Source: Marivirga lumbricoides
GTDB lineage: Bacteria; Bacteroidota; Bacteroidia; Cytophagales; Cyclobacteriaceae
DNA length: 64,000 nt
Assembly: GCF_014636295.1 (NCBI RefSeq)
Contig: NZ_BMEC01000012.1
Span: 124,001 to 188,000 of the forward strand
Direction of reading: 5' to 3'
Translations under genes and position numbers: made by a program
Part shown: positions 8,803 to 16,310 of the stretch, one piece after another
How positions within the stretch are numbered: the stretch's first letter is position 1
How the letters are laid out: each line of letters begins with the position of its first letter
Notes under the pieces: generated by a model
Seen by the model: the letters and a program-made list of their open reading frames with translations, nothing else
Told to the model about the DNA's origin: nothing
Database searches by the model: none

Positions 8803-10158
8803 ATGCAAACGATTGAATTTATGAAGCAGAATTCCTATGTTTTTTTTCTTGCACTAGTAGCTGCTTTGGGCGGTTTTCTATTTGGTTTTGACACGGCTGT
8901 AATCTCAGGAGCAGAACGTTATATTCAGAATATTTGGGAATTAAGTGATTTAATGCATGGTTTGGCTATAGCCATTGCGCTGTATGGCACTGTATTAGGA
9001 GCAATAGTAGTGGGTTATCCTGCCAATAAATACGGTAGGAAACCATTATTGATAGCAATAGGAATACTGTATACGGTATCTGCTTTAGGGTCAGCATTAG
9101 CCTGGGATGTTAACTCATTCATGCTTTTTAGGTTTTTAGGAGGCATTGGTGTGGGTGCATCTTCGGTGGTAGCACCTATGTATATCAGTGAAATTGCTCC
9201 GGCAAAAAATAGAGGAATGCTTGTGGCTCTTTTTCAATTCAATCTGGTTTTTGGTATTTTAATGGCTTATGTTTCTAATTATTTTATTGAAATAGCTGCA
9301 GTAACAGAAAGTTGGAGATGGATGCTGGGTGTAGAGGTATTACCCGCAGTAATTTATACTTTATTAAGTTTAAGAGTACCTGAAAGCCCAAGATGGTTGA
9401 TAAATGAAAGAAACGATTATGACAAAGCCCGTTCTATTTTAGGAAAAACAGATCCCGAAGGAGTAGACAAAGCCATCTCTCTTGCAATTGAAGAAGCAAA
9501 AAAAGAAAAATCAAAAACCAGCTTTACAGAACTATTTAAGAAGAGATACTTACGCATAACATTTATGGCAATTCTAATTGCTTTCTTTAATCAATTATCC
9601 GGAATCAACGCAATTATTTACTTTGCGCCACGAATTTTTGAAATGGCCAATATCAGTGCTGAAAACAGTTTACTTTCCACTATGGGAGTGGGTGTCATCA
9701 ACCTAATATTCACTATGGTGGGATTATCATTAATTGATAAGTTTGGGAGAAAGAAGCTGTTATACATTGGGTGCATAGGATATATTATTTCTCTTGCTCT
9801 TATGTCAATTTCCTTTTTAGGGGATTCCATACCCACTTCTATTTTACCCTTTTTTGTGTTTTTGTTTATTGCTTCACATGCCATAGGCTCAGGATCAATC
9901 ATCTGGGCATTTATCTCTGAGATTTTCCCAAACAGTATTAGGTCATACGGACAATCAATTGGTAGTTTGACCCACTGGGTTTTTGCTGCCATAATTGCCA
10001 ATGTTTTTCCTTTTTTCGCAAACACTTTCGGAGCATCAAGCATCTTTCTGTTCTTCTGTGGCATGATGGTGCTACAATTAATTTGGGCCATATTCATTAT
10101 GCCTGAAACAAAAGGAAAAGCATTGGAAGATATCGATCAGGAAATTATTGAACATTAA
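8803..10158 (+). CDS. Sugar porter, MFS superfamily (XylE/GLUT type)
   Basis: The 451-residue protein has 12 predicted membrane helices and the sugar-porter hallmarks: GGFLFGFDTAVISGA in helix 1, GRKPLL after helix 2, the PESPRWL motif before the central loop, NQLSGINAIIYFAP in helix 7, DKFGRKKLL after helix 8 and PETKGKALEDI at the C-terminus. Such proteins take up hexoses or pentoses, usually with protons. The specific sugar cannot be read here. A TATTTTTG -7 element lies at 8767-8774. A second possible start is the ATG at 8821 (MKQNSYVFFL). No sugar-metabolism genes are adjacent. Confidence 0.92.
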   Translation: MQTIEFMKQNSYVFFLALVAALGGFLFGFDTAVISGAERYIQNIWELSDLMHGLAIAIALYGTVLGAIVVGYPANKYGRKPLLIAIGILYTVSALGSALAWDVNSFMLFRFLGGIGVGASSVVAPMYISEIAPAKNRGMLVALFQFNLVFGILMAYVSNYFIEIAAVTESWRWMLGVEVLPAVIYTLLSLRVPESPRWLINERNDYDKARSILGKTDPEGVDKAISLAIEEAKKEKSKTSFTELFKKRYLRITFMAILIAFFNQLSGINAIIYFAPRIFEMANISAENSLLSTMGVGVINLIFTMVGLSLIDKFGRKKLLYIGCIGYIISLALMSISFLGDSIPTSILPFFVFLFIASHAIGSGSIIWAFISEIFPNSIRSYGQSIGSLTHWVFAAIIANVFPFFANTFGASSIFLFFCGMMVLQLIWAIFIMPETKGKALEDIDQEIIEH

Positions 10159-10166
10159 ATAATTTA

Positions 10167-10697
10167 TTAAAAGCAAAATCCTACGCCTACATATATTGCT
10201 TCCGGAAAACTAATTCCTGTCCGGACAATAAAACCGGTTTCCGGGTTTTGATACCTGTAACCTAGGCCACCTGCTGGATGATGGTTTAAATAATCTCCTC
10301 GTGAAGGTTTAACATTTCCTACTATTTCGTAGGATTGCAAATCTTTTTTGTAATCTGCATAGTTGTACAAACTGACAAACCCTACACTAGCTTCTATATG
10401 ATGATTTCCTGTTCCGCTTAATGCTGTAATGCCAGCCATTGCATGGGGGCCTCCCGAAGAAAACTCCACCCAGTAGCCACCACCTACCTTCGCCCACAAA
10501 GAATTAATAAAAGCACTGTTAGTTTTAAGTAATCTACGCTCATATGCGGCATTAATCACACCCCAAACTGGCACAAAGCCAATGTTCGCATAAATAGCAT
10601 TCTTATTTTCCTTATCAAGAGTGTTTTTATAAAGAGTCTGGCTAAAACAGTTTATACTGATAAGTAATATTATAAATAGTGCTTTAAAAAAACGCAA
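10167..10697 (-). CDS. Secreted or outer-membrane beta-rich protein of unknown function
   Basis: This 176-residue protein has a clear signal peptide (cleavage after NCFSQ or near residue 20). The mature part is rich in alternating aromatic/glycine strands (KVGGGYWVEFSSGG, GLGYRYQNPETGF) and ends in phenylalanine, as many outer-membrane barrels do. The predicted 8 or so strands would suit a small barrel of OmpW/lipid-A-deacylase-like size, but no family motif is recognised. It converges on the sugar porter gene with a gap of 8 bases. Confidence 0.6.
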   Translation of the reverse strand: MRFFKALFIILLISINCFSQTLYKNTLDKENKNAIYANIGFVPVWGVINAAYERRLLKTNSAFINSLWAKVGGGYWVEFSSGGPHAMAGITALSGTGNHHIEASVGFVSLYNYADYKKDLQSYEIVGNVKPSRGDYLNHHPAGGLGYRYQNPETGFIVRTGISFPEAIYVGVGFCF

Positions 10698-10810
10698 GAA
10701 TTTAGAAGTTTCAGGTTATTCTAAATTATACGTCTATGGTTTCTATAAAGTTGAAAGAGGTATAACTCTTAATGAGAAGAGAGCTTTTAAATATTTTAAA
10801 ATTTATTAAT

Positions 10811-10844
10811 AAAAAAAACCGAATCATTAAAATAATTCGGTTTT
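10811..10844 (-). terminator. Terminator of the iscA-like gene
   Basis: A 10-bp stem (10815-10824 with 10835-10844, aaaaccgaat and its complement) with a 10-base loop is followed on the minus strand by eight T residues. It lies 43 bases after the stop of the gene at 10888-11214. Confidence 0.88.
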
Positions 10845-10887
10845 CAAATTCCAAAAGAATATTATTTCGTTGGAGGATTATTTCCTT

Positions 10888-11214
10888 TTATATAGAGAAA
10901 CTCTCTCCACAACCACAAGTACGGGTAGCATTCGGGTTAATAAATTGAAAGCCTTTCCCATTTAACCCATCTGAAAAATCAAGTGTAGTACCTAGAAGAT
11001 ATAACATGCTTTTTTTATCAACAAGCAACTTCACCCCCTTATCTTCAAATACTTCATCTCCATCTTTAATGCTATCATCAAAGCTTAAGTCATACATCAA
11101 ACCTGAACAACCACCGCCTTTAACCGATACTCGCACATTGTGATTAGGCGTATGTCCTTCTTCTACTTTTAATTTCGACAACCTGTTTTTAGCACTATCT
11201 GTAACTGTAATCAT
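10888..11214 (-). CDS. A-type iron-sulfur carrier protein (IscA/ErpA/SufA family)
   Basis: The 108-residue protein carries the three conserved cysteines of the HesB/IscA family: Cys36 in GGGCSGL and Cys100/Cys102 in TRTCGCGESF. These bind iron or a [2Fe-2S]/[4Fe-4S] cluster for delivery to target enzymes. Length and motif spacing are standard. It stands alone with its own terminator, away from suf or isc genes, which is compatible with an ErpA-like carrier role; the exact subtype cannot be decided. Confidence 0.93.
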   Translation of the reverse strand: MITVTDSAKNRLSKLKVEEGHTPNHNVRVSVKGGGCSGLMYDLSFDDSIKDGDEVFEDKGVKLLVDKKSMLYLLGTTLDFSDGLNGKGFQFINPNATRTCGCGESFSI

Positions 11215-11281
11215 GTTATTTTCAATTTATATTTTTGCAGATATTACTCCATTTCCCGGAGCAACCTCTAATTATTTTTCT

Positions 11282-11692
11282 TTAAGACACAGGGTTTAGT
11301 ACAACACTAAAGACCGTGATGGTATTACGATCCCTCCCATAATAAAGTTTATCCAATGAATCAAGTATGTTGCTGGCTCTAAAATAGGAAGTATGCAACT
11401 GCTTTTCATCTTTTGTCATCCACTGAATAGTATAAGAACTCTCTTGCTCCCTATAGTTCTTTACGTAATCCATCATCCTCTTCAAAGCATCAATTTTATC
11501 AAACCCATTTTCAGAATGAAATAAAAATGACTGATTGTGCCTTGGGTTAATTGTAATCAAGTCCAGTTTGGTTTTCCCATCCTGAAGGCTGAATTCAAAA
11601 ACTAATTCGCTGCTGTTAAGGCCAAGGTAATCTTTAATTTCCTTTTGTATTCTGGCACTTTCTATATGTACATCTGTGGATGTCTCCATCAT
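11282..11692 (-). CDS. Conserved hypothetical protein, 136 residues
   Basis: This soluble protein has no signal peptide or membrane segment. Predicted structure is mixed: an N-terminal helix (IQKEIKDYLG), several strands (SELVFEFSLQDGKTKLDLITI), a central helix (KIDALKRMMDYVKNY) and C-terminal strands ending in VFSVVLNPVS. It lies 67 bases upstream of the iscA-like gene on the same strand, so it may share a transcript. I do not recognise a characterised family. Confidence 0.65.
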   Translation of the reverse strand: MMETSTDVHIESARIQKEIKDYLGLNSSELVFEFSLQDGKTKLDLITINPRHNQSFLFHSENGFDKIDALKRMMDYVKNYREQESSYTIQWMTKDEKQLHTSYFRASNILDSLDKLYYGRDRNTITVFSVVLNPVS

Positions 11693-11813
11693 CAGTTTTA
11701 ATTTAATAATTAAGGTATTAATTAAATGTTAAGCAATCAACTTTTTTATCCGTCAAAAAGTTTCTGCATTTTTGCAAAGTTAATCAATATCAACAAAGAT
11801 TATATATAGCAGG

Positions 11814-12215
11814 ATGTTAAAGGTAGAACATATAGGAATAGCAGTTAAGAATATAGAGGAATCCAATAAACTCTTTGCTAAACTTTTTAACAAAAATGCC
11901 TACAAAGAAGAAAGTGTCTCTTCAGAAGGTGTAAAAACTTCCTTTTTTCAAATGGGAGAAACAAAAATCGAACTCCTTGAAGCCACTGCTGAAGATAGCC
12001 CTATCGCCAAATTCATCAATAAAAAGGGAGAAGGCATCCATCATATTGCTTATGAGGTGGAAAATATTGAAGCTGAAATGACCAGACTAAAAGGCGAAGG
12101 TTTTACATTGTTAAATGAAAAACCCAAGCATGGTGCAGATAACAAATTAGTATGCTTTTTGCACCCTAAAGATACAAATAGCGTACTAATAGAGTTATGC
12201 CAGGAAATCAAATAG
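11814..12215 (+). CDS. mce: Methylmalonyl-CoA epimerase
   Basis: The 133-residue protein is a paired-betaalphabetabetabeta VOC-fold enzyme. It shows VEHIGIAV (His6), the FFQMGETKIELLE strand pair, GIHHIAYEV (metal-ligand His76/77 region) and SVLIELCQ (Glu ligand near residue 127). It interconverts the R and S forms of methylmalonyl-CoA in propionate and odd-chain or branched amino-acid metabolism. Size and motif order are diagnostic. It is monocistronic, facing a broken small gene on the other strand. Confidence 0.93.
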   Translation: MLKVEHIGIAVKNIEESNKLFAKLFNKNAYKEESVSSEGVKTSFFQMGETKIELLEATAEDSPIAKFINKKGEGIHHIAYEVENIEAEMTRLKGEGFTLLNEKPKHGADNKLVCFLHPKDTNSVLIELCQEIK

Positions 12216-12219
12216 AGAT

Positions 12220-12358
12220 CTACTGATGCTGAATTGAATTATAATGATTCAGTTTTCGCTTCCCTTTTCTGGTTTGAAAAGAAGGCTTATTACAGGCTGA
12301 AAAAAGAAACGCGCCAAGCAATAAAAATATAAGGGTCTTAAAAAGTTTTGATTTCATT
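12220..12358 (-). pseudogene. Small lipoprotein gene with a one-base frameshift in a homopolymer
   Basis: From the ATG at 12358 the minus strand encodes MKSKLFKTLIFLLLGAFLF, a good lipoprotein signal, but then hits stops. Reading one base less at the run of seven T (plus-strand A7, about 12300-12306) restores the lipobox FSAC and the basic tail NKPSFQTRKGKRKLNHYN, ending at TAG 12220-12222. The intact product would be about 45 residues, a typical tiny Bacteroidota lipoprotein. The defect may be a real mutation, phase variation by slippage, or a sequencing error. It sits between mce and thiL in opposite orientation, divergent from thiL. Confidence 0.65.
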
Positions 12359-12402
12359 GGTCAAATTTAATTATACATTTTCGTAAACACAAAAGATTTC
12401 AA

Positions 12403-13443
12403 ATGAGTGCCACGGATAGAACAGAAATAAAAAAATTAGGAGAATTTGGTTTGATTGATCAAATCTCTGAGAAATTTGTAAATAAAAACAGTAACACGGT
12501 TAAAGGGATTGGAGATGATGCTGCTGTAATTGATATGGGCACTCATTATCAGTTAGTTTCAACTGACATGTTGGTAGAAGGCATCCATTTTGACCTTTCT
12601 TACTTTCCTTTACACCACCTGGGCTATAAATCTGTAGCTGTAAATGTTTCGGATATTGCAGCAATGAATGGAATAGCTGAGCAGATTACTGTAAGCCTTG
12701 CTTTAAGCAACCGCTTTTCTTTAGAGGCTGTGCATGCATTTTATGAAGGTGTAAAAGCAGCCTGCGAAGCGTATAATGTTGATTTAGTTGGTGGAGACAC
12801 TACCGCTTCAAAATCCGGGTTAGTGATTTCAGTGACAGCCATTGGTAAGGTAGAAAAAGGCAAGGTAGCTTACCGATCTGGTGCTAAACTTAATGACATT
12901 ATTTGTGTAACAGGTGATTTAGGAGCAGCTTATATGGGCTTGCAGGTGCTGGAAAGAGAAAAGCAGGTTTTCCTGGAAAATCCGGATATGCAGCCGCAAC
13001 TTGATAAATACACTTACATTGTAGGGCGCCAGCTAAAGCCTGAAGCACGTATGGACTTAATCCACGAGTTACTTGATCTTAACATTGTACCTACTTCTAT
13101 GATTGATATTTCTGACGGCCTTGCTTCGGAACTTCACCATATTGCCACACAATCTGGTGTAGGATTAAATATTCATGAAGATAAATTGCCATTTGCCACT
13201 GCTATGCAAGAAGCTGCTCTTGAATTTAAATTAGATCCTAACACGGCTATTTTGAATGGCGGAGAAGACTACGAACTTCTTTTCACTATCTCACAAGATG
13301 ACTTTGAGAAAGTAAAAAAGCATCCTGACATTCATTTTATTGGCTACATTAATGAAAATTCAAACGGCTTAAACCTAGTAACCAATAATGGAAACCCTAT
13401 TCCATTAAAAGCTCAAGGGTGGAATCATTTTGGAGAAAATTAA
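12403..13443 (+). CDS. thiL: Thiamine-monophosphate kinase
   Basis: The 346-residue enzyme phosphorylates thiamine monophosphate to the active cofactor thiamine diphosphate using ATP. It belongs to the AIR-synthase-like PurM fold; the sequence shows GIGDDAAVID (about 36-45), STDMLVEGIHFD, the GGDTTASK ATP/Mg site and SMIDISDGLASELHHI, with GGEDYELLF near the C-terminus. All Mg-binding aspartates typical of the family are present. It stands alone, with no other thi genes nearby. Confidence 0.95.
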   Translation: MSATDRTEIKKLGEFGLIDQISEKFVNKNSNTVKGIGDDAAVIDMGTHYQLVSTDMLVEGIHFDLSYFPLHHLGYKSVAVNVSDIAAMNGIAEQITVSLALSNRFSLEAVHAFYEGVKAACEAYNVDLVGGDTTASKSGLVISVTAIGKVEKGKVAYRSGAKLNDIICVTGDLGAAYMGLQVLEREKQVFLENPDMQPQLDKYTYIVGRQLKPEARMDLIHELLDLNIVPTSMIDISDGLASELHHIATQSGVGLNIHEDKLPFATAMQEAALEFKLDPNTAILNGGEDYELLFTISQDDFEKVKKHPDIHFIGYINENSNGLNLVTNNGNPIPLKAQGWNHFGEN

Positions 13444-13909
13444 ACTACAAAAGAGGCAAAAAAAACTAAATTACAGGCAATCTACTCCGGTTTGTTGGAA
13501 AGTCTGTTTTTCAGCAAATTAGTTCTCAAAAATTAGTAGGAGGGCATCAAGAGGCAAGTATTATGATAATAGTAGCCCCTGGATTGCATTTTTCATATAA
13601 GTAAACTTTTTATAAAGCTGGCACTACACATTTTAAAATAACATGTATTATTCTCTTTGAAGTGTTTTGTTTTTTGTAATAAAACAAGTTATTGACGAGC
13701 TAAAAGTTCTCGCCAGCCGGCAATTATTCAAAATGCGCTTTACTATTTTTCCGGTAAAAGGTAACAGCTCTCTACATTTAAGTAATGCGATTTATGATAA
13801 AAACCGAAGTAACTTGAACTATTTGAAGCGCCAGTATAAACAAGGTTTATGATCCTAAAAGATTAAATCAAACATAGATTTTCTAAAATATTGCAATTGC
13901 CGCTAACGG
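13444..13909 (+). other. Gene-free stretch between thiL and the thioredoxin-like lipoprotein gene
   Basis: This 466-base stretch contains only a 61-codon open frame (13667-13852) whose translation lacks recognisable motifs, a signal sequence or a promoter in front. No clear hairpin or repeat was found. It may hold the 3' untranslated regions of both convergent genes. Confidence 0.5.
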
Positions 13910-14434
13910 CTATTTTCTTGTATGATTCTCTGCAATCGCCATAATTTCTTTCAAATCCCCTTCAAATGTTGAACCTGTAATTGAAACGCTTATTACGTTT
14001 TGCTCTTTATTTTGAAAGTAAATGACAGGATAATCAGTGACCACTCCATACCTCTTAGCTAAAAATTTAGAATCAGTCAGCACGTTAGGATTCTTCAAGA
14101 TTTTATCTTGCACGTTTAACCGGATATTTTTGATGGTATTATCAGAGATGACAATTTTTATACCCTCTATGGTTAAAAAATAGGGTATGCTGTCTAAAGT
14201 CATTCTTCTACAGCTTGAACAGCTATTGTTATTTGGAATTACTAAGATAGCAGAGGCATTTTTCAAGGCATTTGAAGGAAAATGATTTACAAAATCTACG
14301 AAATTTTTATCCTCATAATAATGTAATTGACTACAACCTACAACCATGATAAAAATGATGCTATAAACTATCAAAAGTCGGTTTGAATAATTGAAAGGAC
14401 AAGAAATTCTCATTAGCTTTTTTATTTTCGTCAT
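13910..14434 (-). CDS. Thioredoxin-like lipoprotein with CSSC motif
   Basis: The 174-residue protein has an N-terminal hydrophobic helix ending in the lipobox-like VVGC (Cys34), then a thioredoxin-like domain: strand SAILVIPNNN, the active-site pair CSSC, and a later DYPVIYF segment whose proline occupies the position of the cis-Pro of the fold. A redox or scaffold role at the periplasmic face is inferred. Its start overlaps the end of the DUF4221-type gene by 74 bases, so the two are coupled. It belongs to a locus with a Cys-rich secreted peptide, which makes thiol chemistry on the peptide an attractive guess. Confidence 0.65.
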   Translation of the reverse strand: MTKIKKLMRISCPFNYSNRLLIVYSIIFIMVVGCSQLHYYEDKNFVDFVNHFPSNALKNASAILVIPNNNSCSSCRRMTLDSIPYFLTIEGIKIVISDNTIKNIRLNVQDKILKNPNVLTDSKFLAKRYGVVTDYPVIYFQNKEQNVISVSITGSTFEGDLKEIMAIAENHTRK

Positions 14435-15539
14435 GGTTTATTGATATGAATAACCCTGCTGGTGTAATAAATGTATTTCGCGTATAATACGTATTTTCTG
14501 GCAAGTCGTACTCTCCAACTTTTTCAAACTGCTCATTCAAAATTATAATTGAAGGTATTTTGTAATCCCAGTTGACTCTCCTATTATTTTTGTCTAGATA
14601 TTCTACTTTTCTATAAGCAAGCCTATAATAGAGCTTGTTCCATTTGTCATAAAGGATTTCCCTATATGAATTAGATTCTATATAAAATTTCTCGCTTTTC
14701 CCAGCTGCTGGATTCTCCCAGCTTGGAATTACTGAAAAATATTTAGAACCCGCATATTTCCATTGTACATTATTGCGTTTAGGATTGAATAGCAATATGT
14801 CTGAATGTATTGGAAAAGATACTATAATCTCTTCCCCATTATATAACATAGAATGATGGGAGAAGAATGCCCCATGAACTTTCTCATCAAATTTCTGAGG
14901 ACCAGGTAATTCATATTTGTATTTTTTGCTCTCCAAATTAAGCTCTAGTAACAGGTCGCCTGACCACCAACCCTTTTTATTGTAATCCTTATCAGGCTTA
15001 GCCACTATATAAACTACAGGTTTCGCATACATAATAGGTCTATAGTCATAAACTACTGGAACGGAAATTTCCTTCTCACTTTTGTCTGGAAATGTTGAAT
15101 ATTTCTGGTATGCATTACCCTTACTATTTACCAGGTAAAACTCATACCTTTTATTATTAGTAACCAATAATGAATCTTTACTTATATACTGAAAACCAGT
15201 AAGTTTCCCTCCTATTCCTTCCGGCCCTTCTTTCTTCACTTTCAAGCGTTTCTCCAGCTTTCCTAGATTAAGATCGTAAATTTCTATTGCGTTAATTGCC
15301 CTATTTGACCACAGGAGCAATTCTTTACTCCCTCCTTCTTCTTGCACATATTGAGAATTGTAAGTTCTATATGGAGTATATTGATCAATCGGTATTCTTA
15401 AAATGGAATCTAGTTTAAATGAAACTAAATTTTCGAAGTCTTGAGGTTTTTGAGTGTCACCTATACTTTCCTTCTTTTCCGAACAAGAAACTAATACTAT
15501 ACATATCAGTAAGTGACAGAAATGCTTTTTAAAAATCAT
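14361..15539 (-). CDS. DUF4221-type (six-bladed beta-propeller) lipoprotein
   Basis: The 392-residue protein begins with a lipoprotein signal (ICIVLVSCSE, Cys19) and continues as a long all-beta protein with repeated strand pairs typical of DUF4221 and BF3164-like propellers: INAIEIYDLNLGKLEKRL, DSLLVTNNKRYEFYLVN, DILLFNPKRNNVQWKYAG, SIIILNEQFEKVGEYDL. Such lipoproteins occur in multicopy in Bacteroidota next to genes for small secreted peptides. Here the 57-residue peptide gene lies just upstream and the thioredoxin-like lipoprotein gene overlaps its end. Its function is unknown; surface or periplasmic exposure is inferred. Confidence 0.75.
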   Translation of the reverse strand: MIFKKHFCHLLICIVLVSCSEKKESIGDTQKPQDFENLVSFKLDSILRIPIDQYTPYRTYNSQYVQEEGGSKELLLWSNRAINAIEIYDLNLGKLEKRLKVKKEGPEGIGGKLTGFQYISKDSLLVTNNKRYEFYLVNSKGNAYQKYSTFPDKSEKEISVPVVYDYRPIMYAKPVVYIVAKPDKDYNKKGWWSGDLLLELNLESKKYKYELPGPQKFDEKVHGAFFSHHSMLYNGEEIIVSFPIHSDILLFNPKRNNVQWKYAGSKYFSVIPSWENPAAGKSEKFYIESNSYREILYDKWNKLYYRLAYRKVEYLDKNNRRVNWDYKIPSIIILNEQFEKVGEYDLPENTYYTRNTFITPAGLFISINHDENKKANENFLSFQLFKPTFDSL

Positions 15540-15559
15540 TCTTAGTTGGTGTGATTTGA

Positions 15560-15591
15560 ATAAAATAATTGGAGGGTTAAACCCTCCAATT
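15560..15591 (-). terminator. Hairpin between the peptide gene and the DUF4221-type gene
   Basis: A 10-bp stem (aattggaggg 15567-15576 with ccctccaatt 15582-15591, 5-base loop) starts 5 bases after the peptide stop and is followed on the minus strand by a TTATTTTATT tract. It should end most transcripts after the peptide gene and let a fraction continue into the lipoprotein genes. Confidence 0.8.
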
Positions 15592-15595
15592 TTGA

Positions 15596-15769
15596 TTAGC
15601 AGTCTCCGTCAGTTCCGTTAACCAGACAATTTCCAAGACCTGAACAACAATCGTTTCCATCGAATTCTCTGTCTGCTGCAGGTGCATCTATACTTTTATA
15701 GGCCATAGCGCTACTTGTTAGAAATGCCAATAAGAATAGTGCAGAAGTGATTTTCTTGAACTTTTTCAT
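15596..15769 (-). CDS. Small secreted cysteine-rich peptide (57 residues)
   Basis: This short gene encodes a Lys-rich signal peptide (MKKFKKITSALFLLAF...SSAMA, cleavage after residue 23) and a 34-residue acidic mature peptide, YKSIDAPAADREFDGNDCCS followed by a Gly/Asn-rich tail, with four cysteines (two adjacent, one internal, one C-terminal). The layout resembles NVEALA-type and related small Bacteroidota peptides encoded beside propeller lipoproteins, although the NVEALA motif itself is absent. The gene is followed by a terminator-like hairpin and then by a DUF4221-type and a thioredoxin-like lipoprotein. Two disulfides are possible. Role unknown: signal, bacteriocin-like factor or surface component. 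Confidence 0.75.
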   Translation of the reverse strand: MKKFKKITSALFLLAFLTSSAMAYKSIDAPAADREFDGNDCCSGLGNCLVNGTDGDC

Positions 15770-16310
15770 AAGATTATTTTTTAAAATTTAGAAATTATTA
15801 ATCACTTTAATGCAAAACCAAAAATGAAATCTAATTCATGCAATATGCCTAAGCTAGCATTAGCATTCTACAGTCAAAAGAGGTGACATTGTTAGATTTT
15901 GATTAAAACATTAGCAAGATAAAAAAAAGTGGAGGGGAGGCAAAAAAATTATTGAAAATATATAAATAATTTGTTGCTGGAAATTTTCATTCAAAGTCAG
16001 ACGCCCGATGGTGTGAACTTCCAGCTCATACCACTTCTTTCAAATAGTAAAAAATGTATTTTTATTAGCAGATAATACCTCAGAAGACAACCCGCCTCAA
16101 TCTATTGAATTGATCCATTCTTTTAGTCTAAGGTCTTGCAAATAGTTATTAGCTACCCAATACCAGTAATCTTTTCTATTCAAAAACCAATATCTCTACA
16201 GTATACTCCATATTTACGAAATTCATTAGTTGTAAAAAACCTAAAACAAGTCTCAATACGTAGACATATATCTAGCACATTAGTTTGTGCATCATTTTTT
16301 AATCTACCAA
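15770..16310 (+). other. Gene-free stretch between the peptide gene and the AsmA-like gene
   Basis: About 540 bases between divergent genes, AT-rich, expected to hold promoters for both. The open frame at 16136-16354 overlaps the start of the AsmA-like gene and has no recognisable features, so I do not call it. No consensus promoter pair or notable repeat could be fixed by eye. Confidence 0.45.

Noticed and set aside
13667-13852. 61-codon plus-strand open frame between thiL and the thioredoxin-like gene
   Set aside because: Composition and length fit chance; no motif, no promoter or conserved start context.
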